Below are positions 31,817 through 38,966 of a DNA stretch of 52,535 bases, piece after piece. The position numbers and the translations under genes are program-made. Numbering within the stretch: the first letter of the stretch is position 1; each line of letters opens with the position of its first letter. The notes under the pieces were generated by a model. The model worked only from the letters and a program-made list of their open reading frames with translations. It was not told the origin of the DNA and searched no databases. The DNA comes from Frankiaceae bacterium (GTDB lineage: Bacteria; Actinomycetota; Actinomycetes; BP-191): contig DATMES010000054.1 of assembly GCA_035556555.1 (NCBI GenBank), positions 1 through 52,535 on the forward strand, read 5' to 3'.

Positions 31817-32038
31817 TCAGTCGTCCGCGTCGTCGTCGAGGCGGAAGCCGACCTTCATGCCGACCTGGAAGTGGGCGGGCGCGCCGTCGACCACCTGGCC
31901 GCGGATCTCGGTCACCTCGAACCAGTCGAGGTTGCGCAACGTGCGCGCAGCGCGGGCCAGCCCGTTGCGGATCGCGGCGTCGACGCCCTCGGGCGACGTG
32001 CCGACGATCTCGACCTTCTTGTACGTCCGGTCAGCCAT
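31817..32038 (-). CDS. Dodecin
   Basis: This 73-residue protein has the dodecin pattern: 'YKKVEIVGTSPEGVDAAIRN' at the N-terminus, 'LDWFEVTEIRGQV' with the flavin-stacking Trp, and 'AHFQVGMKVGFRLDD' with the conserved Gln. Dodecins form hollow dodecamers that store flavins (or CoA in some actinobacteria). It starts with ATG at 32038, followed by the PLP enzyme and preceded by a small membrane protein on the same strand. Confidence 0.95.
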   Translation of the reverse strand: MADRTYKKVEIVGTSPEGVDAAIRNGLARAARTLRNLDWFEVTEIRGQVVDGAPAHFQVGMKVGFRLDDDADD

Positions 32039-32047
32039 GACGCTCCC

Positions 32048-32227
32048 TCAGTCGCGGACCTTGTAGACGACGCGCGCGGCGACGAACCCCAGGATCACCG
32101 CGAGCAACGGCAGCACCACCTGGCGCAGCAGCCACGTGGCCGCGAGACCGGCGAGCATGACGGCGCCGGCCACCAGCACGAACGTCACGATCGCCGGGAT
32201 CAACGCGCTCTTCGGCTGCTCGGCCAT
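32048..32227 (-). CDS. Small two-helix membrane protein (59 aa)
   Basis: This is a 59-residue protein starting MAEQPKSALIP, with two hydrophobic segments, 'AIVTFVLVAGAVMLAGLAAT' and 'VVLPLLAVILGFVAARVVY', and a basic C-terminus (KVRD). Family is unknown. The ATG at 32227 is 17 bp downstream of the aldo/keto reductase stop, so it is likely in the same transcript as that gene and dodecin. Confidence 0.7.
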   Translation of the reverse strand: MAEQPKSALIPAIVTFVLVAGAVMLAGLAATWLLRQVVLPLLAVILGFVAARVVYKVRD

Positions 32228-32244
32228 GCCATCAGCGTAGAGCG

Positions 32245-33204
32245 CTACGGCCGCGCGCTGGGCACGATCGCGTCGATGGCGGCGAGGTCGTCGTCGGTGG
32301 GCTCCCAGAGCCCCGCGTCGGCGTTCGCGTGCACCTGCTCGGCGCGCGTGGCACCCGCGATGACGGACGAGACGGCGGGCTGGGCGGCGAGACCGCCGAT
32401 GGCGACGTGCAGCAGCGTGACGCCGCGCTCGGCGGCGAGCTTCTCGAGGGCCTCGACGCGGTCGTACGTCTCGTCGGTGAGCAGCTTCTCGGCCCGCGCC
32501 GTGTTGCCGCCGAGACGGGTCCCCGCGGGCAGCGGGGCGCCGCGGCGGTACTTGCCGGTGAGGACGCCGTTGGCAAGCGGGAAGTACGGCAGCTGGCCGA
32601 TGCCGTAGTGCTCGCAGGCGGGGATGACCTCGGCCTCGGCGCCGCGTTCGAGCAGGGAGTAGTGGTTCTGCGCGGAGACGAACCGCTCGCGGTCGTCGCT
32701 CGTCGCGGCCCAGTCGGCGTCGGCGATCTGCCAGCCGCTGAAGTTCGAGGAGCCGATGTAGCGCACGAGCCCCTCGCGGACGAGGTCGTCGAGCGCCGCC
32801 ATCGTCTCGTCGATCGGGGTCACGCCGTCCGGCTCGTGGTACTGGTACAGGTCGATCCAGTCGGTACGCAGCCGCCGCAGCGAGTCGCGGACGGCCTTGC
32901 GGATGTACCGCCGCGATCCCCGCGCCTCGGGCCCGGCGTCGGGCATGGCCATGCCGAACTTCGTCGCGAGCACGACCTGCTCGCGGCGCGAGCCGAGGGT
33001 CTCGCCGATGAGCTCCTCGCTGCCTCCGCCCCCGCCGTAGATGTCGGCGGTGTCGAACAGCGTGATCCCCCGCTCGATCGCCGCGTCGATGACCGCGCGG
33101 GCGTCGTCGTCGGAGGTCCGCGAGCGGAAGTTGTTGCAGCCGAGGCCGACCACGGAGACGGTCAGGCCGGAGTCGCCGAGCTGGCGGTAGCGCATCTCGT
33201 TCAT
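32245..33204 (-). CDS. Aldo/keto reductase
   Basis: This is a 319-residue NADPH-dependent oxidoreductase with a TIM-barrel fold. The catalytic tetrad is visible: Asp and Tyr in 'LFDTADIYGGGG', Lys in 'VLATKFGMAM', and His in 'DLYQYHEPDG'. The cofactor region 'VSSVIAGATRAEQVHANADA' lies near the C-terminus. The subgroup resembles YhdN/Kv-beta-like reductases. The start at 33204 is preceded by a 205-bp gap that also holds the promoter of the divergent secreted-protein array. Confidence 0.93.
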   Translation of the reverse strand: MNEMRYRQLGDSGLTVSVVGLGCNNFRSRTSDDDARAVIDAAIERGITLFDTADIYGGGGGSEELIGETLGSRREQVVLATKFGMAMPDAGPEARGSRRYIRKAVRDSLRRLRTDWIDLYQYHEPDGVTPIDETMAALDDLVREGLVRYIGSSNFSGWQIADADWAATSDDRERFVSAQNHYSLLERGAEAEVIPACEHYGIGQLPYFPLANGVLTGKYRRGAPLPAGTRLGGNTARAEKLLTDETYDRVEALEKLAAERGVTLLHVAIGGLAAQPAVSSVIAGATRAEQVHANADAGLWEPTDDDLAAIDAIVPSARP

Positions 33205-33409
33205 GAAAAGACCCTACGTCGGGCGAACCGAACCGCCCCCTCCGCGGTCTACACAGGTGCACCCGGTCCCCAGCCCCGGGTCGCGGGGGAGGCTCGCGCG
33301 CGCCCGCAAGGGCGCCGCGCGACCCCTTCGCCCGCGGCGACACCTTCGCGACGCTGGGTCGTTGAGGGAGTACGGCCCTGGGGGGGTCGGGTCGAACAGG
33401 AGGTCTCAC

Positions 33410-33970
33410 GTGCGCCGTGCGCTCGTCGCCGCGCTCCTCGCCGCTGCCCTGGTCACGCCCGGCGCGTACGGCGGCCCGCCCAAGCCGCAGCTCGTCGACC
33501 CGCGCGGCGACACCTCGATCCCCTCACACGACATCGTGTCCGGGCGGCTGTCCAGCTTCCTGTCCCGAGGCCGGCCGCACCTGCGCGTGGAGCTGACGCT
33601 CGCGGCGGCGCCCGCCGTGCCGATCGAGCACCTCTTCGGCTTCACGAACGGCTGCGACGAGCTCGTCTTCCGCTACACGTGGACGGGGACGTCCGCGACG
33701 TCCGCGGCGGCGATCGACCAGTGGAACTACTGCTACCGCTTCGAACGGCGCATGCCGGACGCGACGTTCCCCGTCGCGTTCTCGGTGCGCGGGACGACGC
33801 TGACCTGGCAGATGCCGTACGAGCACGGCATCAAGCGTGGCAGCAAGCTCATCTACCTGTTCGGGGCGAGCTGCGTGCAGATGACCTGCGTCAACTTCGC
33901 CGCGCCGGTGACCGACTCGGCGAAAGAGTGGCAGCCGTACGTCGTCGGCAGCGACCTCCCGCGCCGGTGA
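33410..33970 (+). CDS. Tandem secreted protein 1 of 5 (VVGSDLPRR-tail family)
   Basis: This 186-residue exported protein is the first gene of a five-gene array. The signal peptide (VRRALVAALLAAALVTPGAYG) is followed by 'QLVDPRGDTSIPSHDIVSGR' and 'PHLRVELTLA', two Cys found in all copies (in NGC and NYCYRF), and a final 'PYVVGSDLPRR'. It is probably a single beta-sandwich domain outside the membrane. GTG at 33410 has a strong AGGAGG. This is the only copy with a good RBS; the other four start by stop-overlap. It differs from the others in having an extra Cys pair (SCVQMTC). The family is not recognised. Confidence 0.8.
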   Translation: MRRALVAALLAAALVTPGAYGGPPKPQLVDPRGDTSIPSHDIVSGRLSSFLSRGRPHLRVELTLAAAPAVPIEHLFGFTNGCDELVFRYTWTGTSATSAAAIDQWNYCYRFERRMPDATFPVAFSVRGTTLTWQMPYEHGIKRGSKLIYLFGASCVQMTCVNFAAPVTDSAKEWQPYVVGSDLPRR

Positions 33971-34551
33971 AGCGGACCATGCTCGCCGCGCTCGCGGCCC
34001 TGGCACTCGCCACGCCGGGCGTCCAGGCCGCGCCCGCGCCCCAGGTGACCGACCCTGCGGGCGACTGGTACGTCCCGTCGCAGGACGTCGTCTCCGGCCG
34101 GATCTCGAGCGTGCTGATCCGCGGCGTGCCGCACCTGCGCGGCGAGCTGCGGCTCTCGGCGCCGCCCGCGATCGGCGTGCCGTCGACCTACGACCTGACG
34201 TTCCGGATCAGGTGCACGTACTACAGCTTCGCCCTGGCCTGGGACGGCATGACTCCGAGTGGCGCGGCGTTCGACCACTGGGACTGGTGCTACGAGGATC
34301 CCGAGCCCTACGGCGGCCCGGAGGGCAAGCTCCCCGTGACGTTCTCGGTGAGGGGGTCCACGCTGACTTTCCTGACGCCGTACGTCGCGGGGATCCGGCG
34401 CGGTCAGCGCGTGACGCGCTTCGGGATCTCGGCATGTCCCCAATACATGTGCGGGGTCTCGACGCGGGCCCCTGACGTGGACGTCCGCACCGGTGACCTG
34501 GCCGGCAGCAACGCCTCGTACGTCGTCGGCAGCGACCTCCCGCGCCGATGA
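33967..34551 (+). CDS. Tandem secreted protein 2 of 5 (VVGSDLPRR-tail family)
   Basis: This is a 194-residue exported paralogue. The signal peptide has 'MLAALAALALATPGVQA'. The family core is 'VTDPAGDWYVPSQDVVSGRI' and 'GVPHLRGELRLSAPP'; family cysteines lie in 'IRCTYY' and 'WDWCYED'. An extra Cys pair (ACPQYMC) matches the one in copy 1. It ends 'SYVVGSDLPRR'. The GTG start (33967) overlaps the TGA of copy 1. An internal ATG four codons on is an alternative start. There is no Shine-Dalgarno, so translation is probably coupled to copy 1. Confidence 0.8.
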   Translation: MKRTMLAALAALALATPGVQAAPAPQVTDPAGDWYVPSQDVVSGRISSVLIRGVPHLRGELRLSAPPAIGVPSTYDLTFRIRCTYYSFALAWDGMTPSGAAFDHWDWCYEDPEPYGGPEGKLPVTFSVRGSTLTFLTPYVAGIRRGQRVTRFGISACPQYMCGVSTRAPDVDVRTGDLAGSNASYVVGSDLPRR

Positions 34552-35162
34552 CGACCCGCCGCGCGTTCCTCGCGCTCCTCCTCGCCGCCGCTCTCAACGC
34601 GCCCGGCGCCGGCGCCGCGAGCGCCCCTCAGATCCGCGACGTCACCGGCGACTGGGTCCTCGGCGGGCAGGACATTGTCTGGGCGCGGGTCTCGGACGTC
34701 CTCGTCGACGGCGTACCCCACCTGCGCGCCGAGCTGCGGCTGGCCTCGGCACCCGTCGAGGAGCTGCAGAACCACTACGTGGTCGACGTCGTCCACCAGT
34801 GCAGGAAGTTCCGCTTCCACGGGTACGTCGGCCAGCTGGACCCGGAGCCGATCACGGGGGTGTTCACCAGGGAGGCGTACTGCTTCGGGAACGACGACGA
34901 CCCCGGGGCGCAGGCGCGCTACCCGATGACCGTCAGCCTGCGCGGTACGACGGTCACCTGGGTCGCGCCGTACCCCGAGGGGATCCGGCGGGGCTCGCGG
35001 CTCACACGGTTCTTCGCGGCGGCGTGCAGCGTCACCCCCGACCCCCTGACGTTCGACGTGTCCGACAGCTACCCCCCTGGTCCGGTGGGCGCCCAGGACG
35101 GCGACCACGCGGCCGCCCCGAAGGCCGTCCACGTCGTCGGCAGCGACCTCCCGCGCCGATGA
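34548..35162 (+). CDS. Tandem secreted protein 3 of 5 (VVGSDLPRR-tail family)
   Basis: This is a 204-residue exported paralogue with signal peptide 'MTTRRAFLALLLAAAL'. The core 'IRDVTGDWVLGGQDIVWARV' uses VWARV where copies 1, 2 and 5 have VxGR. Cysteines lie in VHQC and AYCFG. A longer acidic, Pro-rich insertion precedes the conserved 'VHVVGSDLPRR' end. It is closest to copy 4: the first 13 residues are the same and the nucleotide sequence around both starts is nearly identical, so this pair is the newest duplication. ATGA overlap with copy 2. Confidence 0.8.
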   Translation: MTTRRAFLALLLAAALNAPGAGAASAPQIRDVTGDWVLGGQDIVWARVSDVLVDGVPHLRAELRLASAPVEELQNHYVVDVVHQCRKFRFHGYVGQLDPEPITGVFTREAYCFGNDDDPGAQARYPMTVSLRGTTVTWVAPYPEGIRRGSRLTRFFAAACSVTPDPLTFDVSDSYPPGPVGAQDGDHAAAPKAVHVVGSDLPRR

Positions 35163-35785
35163 CGACCCGCCGCGCGTTCCTCGCGCTCCTCCTCGCCCCC
35201 GCCCTGGCGGCGCCCGGTGCCGGTGCCGCCCCGCCCGCGCCGCAGCTCCGCGACGTCACCGGCGACTGGGTGCTCGAGGGGCAGGACATCGTCTGGGCGC
35301 GCGTCTCGGACGTCCTCGTCGGCGGCGTGCCGCACCTGCGCGCCGAGCTGAAGCTGGTGGCGCCGCCGCTCGCCGACGCGCAGAACCACTACTTCGTCGA
35401 GTTCGTCCATCGATGCAGCACGCTGCAGTTCCACGCCTACGTCGGGCACCTCGACCCCGAGCCGGTGACGGCGCAGTTCGAGCGCAAGCCGTACTGCTAC
35501 ACGCTCGACGAGGACCCGGAACCGAACGCGAGCTATCCGGTCACGGTCACGCTGCGCGGCTCGACGATGACATGGGCCGCGCCGTACGCCGACGGCATGA
35601 AGCGGGGGTCGGTGCTGTCGCGGTTCACCGCGTCGGCGTTCAGCGTCACCGACGGCGTCGTGTACGACCCCGGCGACTCCCCGGAGGGCATCCCCGATCC
35701 GCGACCACTGCACCTGGAGGAGGGCGACAAGGCGTCCGCCCCGGAAGCGATCCACGTCGTGGGCAGCGACCTGCCCCGCCGATGA
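35159..35785 (+). CDS. Tandem secreted protein 4 of 5 (VVGSDLPRR-tail family)
   Basis: This is a 208-residue exported paralogue, closest to copy 3 (MTTRRAFLALLLAPAL, 'LRDVTGDWVLEGQDIVWARV', 'GVPHLRAELKLVAPP'). Cysteines lie in VHRC and PYCYT. The tail VVGSDLPRR is encoded with different synonymous codons (GTG, CTG, CCC) from copies 1-3, so the amino acids rather than the DNA are conserved. ATGA overlap with copy 3; the next copy starts inside its stop. Confidence 0.8.
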   Translation: MTTRRAFLALLLAPALAAPGAGAAPPAPQLRDVTGDWVLEGQDIVWARVSDVLVGGVPHLRAELKLVAPPLADAQNHYFVEFVHRCSTLQFHAYVGHLDPEPVTAQFERKPYCYTLDEDPEPNASYPVTVTLRGSTMTWAAPYADGMKRGSVLSRFTASAFSVTDGVVYDPGDSPEGIPDPRPLHLEEGDKASAPEAIHVVGSDLPRR

Positions 35786-36366
35786 CGACCCGACGCGCGC
35801 TCGCCGCTCTCCTCCTCGCCACCGCGCTCGCCGCGCCCGGCGCCGATGCCGCCCCGCCCGCGCCGCAGCTGCGCGACCCCGCCGGCGACTGGATGCTCCC
35901 CTGGCAGGACATCGTGGCGGGCCGCTTCTCCAGCGTGCTCGTGAAGGGCGTCCCGTACCTCCGCGGCGAGCTCACCCTCACCGCGCCGCCCGACGGCGTG
36001 CACAACTACTACTTCCTCACGTTCGTCCACGGGTGCCACAAGTTCCAGTTCAGCGCGTTCGTCGGCCCCGACTCGCCGTGGCCGCCGTCGAGCCATCTGG
36101 AGAAGCGGCCGTACTGCTTCACCGGAGGCTTGGAGGAGGCCGAGGCGTCGTACGCCGCGACGGTCAGCATCCGCGGGTCCACCGTGACGTGGCTGGCGCG
36201 GTACGTCGGCGGCGTACGCCGGGGCTCGACGCTGTCGAGGTTCACCGCTGAGGCGTTCACGACCGCCGGCGGCACCACCGCGCACGACGTCGACGTCGAC
36301 CTGGGCGACCGCGCGGAAGGCAGCACGCGCGTCTACGTCGTCGGCAGCGACCTGCCGCGCCGGTAG
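35782..36366 (+). CDS. Tandem secreted protein 5 of 5 (VVGSDLPRR-tail family)
   Basis: This 194-residue exported paralogue closes the array. The core is 'LRDPAGDWMLPWQDIVAGRF', 'SSVLVKGVPYLRGELTL', Cys in VHGC and PYCFT, and tail 'VYVVGSDLPRR' before TAG. No same-strand gene follows, yet the tail is kept, so it is not there merely to start a next gene. Its last 34 bp overlap the 3' end of the convergent class II aldolase gene. Confidence 0.8.
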   Translation: MTTRRALAALLLATALAAPGADAAPPAPQLRDPAGDWMLPWQDIVAGRFSSVLVKGVPYLRGELTLTAPPDGVHNYYFLTFVHGCHKFQFSAFVGPDSPWPPSSHLEKRPYCFTGGLEEAEASYAATVSIRGSTVTWLARYVGGVRRGSTLSRFTAEAFTTAGGTTAHDVDVDLGDRAEGSTRVYVVGSDLPRR

Positions 36367-36950
36367 GCCTCGGCCAGCGCGGCGTTCGCGCCGGCGGGGA
36401 TCGGCACCGCGCCGCCGAGCGCCTCGGCTCCCCAGATCGCGTGCGCGCCGCGTTCGACGACGAGCGCGACGTGCACCGCGTCCCACGGCGACGTTCCGAC
36501 CGTCACCAGCCCGTGCGACGCGAGGAGAACGGCGCCCCTGTCGCCCAGCAGCGCGGCCGCGCCGTTCGCCAGCGCATCGGACCCGCTGGGCGCGTACGGC
36601 GCGCACGGCACGTCGCCGCCGACGTAGATGGCGAACTCGTCCACCGCCGCGGGGATCGGCCGGCGCGCGCAGGCGAACATCGTCGCGTGCACCGGGTGCG
36701 CGTGGACCACGCCGCCGACCTCGGGGTACGCCCTGTACACCGCGAGGTGCAGCGCGAGCTCGCTCGACGGCGCGCGGGTGCCGGAGAGGACGTTGCCGTC
36801 GAGGTCGAGCAGGACCGTGTCGTCCTTCTCGCCCGCGGCGGTGATGACCACGCTGCCGTCGCGCATACGCCCGGACACGTTGCCCGCCGTGCCCGCGGAG
36901 AGGCCGAGGGAGAGCAGCGCGCGGGCGGCGTTGAGCACCTCGGTACGCAT
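36333..36950 (-). CDS. Class II aldolase/adducin-family protein
   Basis: This is a 205-residue protein of the fuculose-phosphate-aldolase type. It has 'GLSAGTAGNVSGR' at the N-terminus, the catalytic Glu region 'APSSELALHLAVYRAYP', zinc histidines in 'VVHAHPVHATMF', and a third in 'VLLASHGLVTVG'. It cleaves or epimerises sugar phosphates; the substrate is unknown. The start at 36950 has GGAGGCGGA directly upstream. The last seven residues (GRSLPTT) are encoded antisense to the tail codons of array copy 5. A strong hairpin lies 18 bp upstream of its start. Confidence 0.9.
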   Translation of the reverse strand: MRTEVLNAARALLSLGLSAGTAGNVSGRMRDGSVVITAAGEKDDTVLLDLDGNVLSGTRAPSSELALHLAVYRAYPEVGGVVHAHPVHATMFACARRPIPAAVDEFAIYVGGDVPCAPYAPSGSDALANGAAALLGDRGAVLLASHGLVTVGTSPWDAVHVALVVERGAHAIWGAEALGGAVPIPAGANAALAEAYRRGRSLPTT

Positions 36951-36967
36951 TTCCGCCTCCGGACAGC

Positions 36968-36998
36968 ACGAAGCCCCCGGGAGCACCGGGGGCTTCGT
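36968..36998 (-). terminator. Perfect 13-bp terminator hairpin
   Basis: ACGAAGCCCCCGG, loop GAGCA, CCGGGGGCTTCGT. It lies between the HBHA-like stop (37016) and the aldolase start (36950) on the same strand, leaving only 17 bp before the aldolase ATG. Confidence 0.85.
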
Positions 36999-37015
36999 AC
37001 GCTATCGAGGTCGAG

Positions 37016-37438
37016 CTAGCCGATCTTCTCGGCGGCCTTGTCGACGGCCTTCGCGGTCGCCTTGGCGGCCTTGGTGGCCGACGTGGTGGCGGCCTTGGCC
37101 TGCGACTTCGCGATCTTGATCTGCGCCTCGGCCTGCTCGGTGGCCGAGCTGCGGCGGATCGAGCGGACCAGCTTCTGGCCGCGCTCGACGAGGTCGCCGT
37201 AGGTCTCGAACGCCTTGCCGGTCACGGTGGTGACGCCGCCCTCGACGTCGCCGCGCAGGCCCTTGACGAGGGTCGGCAGCTTGCCGGGGACCTCGACGAC
37301 GAACGCGCGCGTCTTCGGCAGGATCGTCGTCGCCTGGGCGACGAGCTGCGTCGGCAGCTCCTTGATGTTCTCCACCGCGAGGTCGCCGGCGCCGACGACG
37401 GCGTACAGCGGCTTGCGGGCTTCGGTCTTCAGCGCCAT
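37016..37438 (-). CDS. HBHA-like (heparin-binding hemagglutinin-type) protein
   Basis: This is a 140-residue protein with an N-terminal amphipathic coiled-coil half ('LYAVVGAGDLAVENIKELP', 'ETYGDLVERGQKLVRS') and a Lys/Ala-rich C-terminal tail ('KAAKATAKAVDKAAEKIG'), as in mycobacterial HbhA. That adhesin binds sulfated glycans or membranes with its basic tail. The tail here is shorter. The upstream neighbour is an XRE regulator, the same order as Rv0474-hbhA in Mycobacterium tuberculosis. It starts with ATG at 37438 and is followed by a strong terminator. Confidence 0.82.
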   Translation of the reverse strand: MALKTEARKPLYAVVGAGDLAVENIKELPTQLVAQATTILPKTRAFVVEVPGKLPTLVKGLRGDVEGGVTTVTGKAFETYGDLVERGQKLVRSIRRSSATEQAEAQIKIAKSQAKAATTSATKAAKATAKAVDKAAEKIG

Positions 37439-37511
37439 GGGGAATCTCCTTCGGTGGTGGTACGCGTCCCGGTCGGCTCTCGATCCGGGCGCGGGCGTGC
37501 GGGGTTGGTAC

Positions 37512-37572
37512 GGCGAGAGGAGGGAGGTCTAGCCGGGTGAGGGCTCGCGTGACCGCGCTCCCTCCTCCCGCC
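37512..37572 (-). terminator. Long inverted repeat between the XRE and HBHA-like genes
   Basis: GGCGAGAGGAGGGAG (37512-37526) pairs with CTCCCTCCTCCCGCC (37558-37572) with one mismatch around a 31-nt loop, just after the XRE gene's stop. It may be a terminator or an mRNA-stability structure ahead of the HBHA-like gene. Confidence 0.55.
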
Positions 37573-37583
37573 GGTCAGTGGGG

Positions 37584-38075
37584 TCAGCCGCTACCGTCCG
37601 CGGCGGGCTGGGTCGCCGCGGCCTTGCGCGGCTTCGCGGGCTTGCTCGCCTTGGCCGCCGGCTTGGCCGGCTTCGCCTTCGGCGCGGGCTCGGCGGACGC
37701 CTCGGCCGGATCGGCCTCGGGCGTCTGGCGCACGCCGTCGTTCTCCTTGCGGAACGAGTCGTAGATCTCGAGCAGCACCTGCTTCTGCCGCTCGTTGATC
37801 CACTCGTCGCGGAGGATCGCGCCGGGGACGTCGGTGTCGGCGTCGCGCTCCTCGAGGATGCCCGCCTGGACGTACAGCGCCTCGGCCGAGATCCGCAGCG
37901 CCTTCGCGATCTGCTGGAGGATCTCCGCGCTCGGCTTCCGGAGGCCGCGCTCGATCTGGCTGAGGTACGGGTTGCTGACGTTGGCGAGCCGGGCGAGCTG
38001 ACGCAGCGAGATGGACGACGCCTGCCGCTGTTCGCGGATGAAGTCGCCGAGCTCCCTGACCTTCAGCGTTGCCAC
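37584..38075 (-). CDS. XRE-family transcriptional regulator with basic KPA tail
   Basis: This is a 163-residue protein. The helix-turn-helix is 'ISLRQLARLANVSNPYLSQI' (about residues 20-45), followed by 'ERGLRKPSAEILQQIAKAL' and a helical middle ('ERQKQVLLEIYDSFRKEN'). A 50-residue Lys/Pro/Ala-rich tail resembles histone H1 or HU-type tails. It corresponds in position to mycobacterial Rv0474 upstream of hbhA. The GTG at 38075 is preferred to an upstream ATG because the conserved region begins there and the candidate -10 lies close by. It shares a divergent promoter region with a lipoprotein gene. Confidence 0.88.
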   Translation of the reverse strand: MATLKVRELGDFIREQRQASSISLRQLARLANVSNPYLSQIERGLRKPSAEILQQIAKALRISAEALYVQAGILEERDADTDVPGAILRDEWINERQKQVLLEIYDSFRKENDGVRQTPEADPAEASAEPAPKAKPAKPAAKASKPAKPRKAAATQPAADGSG

Positions 38076-38081
38076 GTACCC

Positions 38082-38136
38082 ACCGTACGACACGAGTGCT
38101 AGCAATTGCAAGCAGGCGTGCTAGCGCCCGTACGAT
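38082..38136. promoter_or_regulatory. Divergent promoters sharing one symmetric -35 hexamer
   Basis: TTGCAA at 38106-38111 reads the same on both strands. Rightward, 19 bp to TACGAT (38131-38136), 6 bp before the lipoprotein GTG. Leftward, 18 bp to TACGGT (38087-38082), 6 bp before the XRE GTG. Repeats GTGCTAGC flank the site. Both transcripts would be nearly leaderless. Inferred from spacing only. Confidence 0.5.
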
Positions 38137-38142
38137 CTATCC

Positions 38143-38919
38143 GTGCGCCTCCTTCTCGCGGCTCTCCTCCTGCCGCTCGCCGCGTGCTCCTCGCCCGGCG
38201 GCGACGCGCGTCCCGCGCTCGACATCGTCCGCGACGCCGGCCGGCGGACCGCCGAGGCCGGCTCGGCGCGAATCGGCGCGCGGGTCGACGGCGGCGTGGT
38301 CACGATGACGATGAGCGGGGTCGCCGCGCTCGACGACGTCACGAGCGCGATGGCCACGACGTTTACCGCCCCGACCGGGGAGACGCTGACGACGCTGGAG
38401 ACCCGGCTGCTCGGTGACGTCATGTACGTGCGGACGTCGGACGACCCCGGCGGGAAGCCGTGGGTGCGGTACGAGATCGACGCGCTCGCCGAGGTCGGCA
38501 CGACCACCGACGAGGTGTCCCAGGCGCGCCAGAACGACCCACGGCAGGTCCTGCCGATCCTCGCGGCGGCGTACGGCAACGTCCGCACCGAGGGCGAGGA
38601 AGAGATGCGCGGCGAGCCGGCGACGCGGTACCGCGCGCAGTTCGACCTGGCGAAGGCACGCGCCGCCGAGCCGGACGCCGACGCAAGGGCGGCCGTCGAC
38701 CGCCTCGTCGAGTCGCTCGGCGCCCCGACGCTGTCCGCGACCGTGTGGCTGGACCGCGCCGGCCGCCTGCGCAGGCTGGAGTACCAGCACGACCCCTCAC
38801 GGTCCGGGCAGGCGCCACCGGGGAGCGGCCTGATCACGACGACGTACGAGCTGCACGACTTCGGCGTCGACGTCGTCGTCGTGGCCCCGCCCACCGCCCA
38901 GACGACGCGCTTCCCGTAG
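38143..38919 (+). CDS. LppX/LprG-like lipoprotein, copy 1
   Basis: This is a 258-residue lipoprotein with lipobox 'LPLAAC' (lipidated Cys at about residue 15). The mature part reads like the LppX/LprAFG-type half-barrel that carries lipids in mycobacteria: 'TLETRLLGDVMYVRTS', 'SATVWLDRAGRLRRLEYQ', 'LITTTYELHDFGVDV'. It starts with GTG at 38143, 6 bp after a TACGAT box. It is about 47 bp upstream of a paralogue with the same architecture. It may carry lipids or glycolipids to the envelope; this is an inference from fold-level similarity. Confidence 0.75.
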   Translation: MRLLLAALLLPLAACSSPGGDARPALDIVRDAGRRTAEAGSARIGARVDGGVVTMTMSGVAALDDVTSAMATTFTAPTGETLTTLETRLLGDVMYVRTSDDPGGKPWVRYEIDALAEVGTTTDEVSQARQNDPRQVLPILAAAYGNVRTEGEEEMRGEPATRYRAQFDLAKARAAEPDADARAAVDRLVESLGAPTLSATVWLDRAGRLRRLEYQHDPSRSGQAPPGSGLITTTYELHDFGVDVVVVAPPTAQTTRFP

Positions 38920-38966
38920 CCGCACCTCCCTGTCGGCGCGGCGGACGCACCTCGTACGATCGCCCC

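Noticed and set aside
33205-33409. Terminator or riboswitch before the secreted array
   Set aside because: Only short GC-rich symmetries (for example CCCGG..CCGGG) that are expected at this GC content; no consistent structure.
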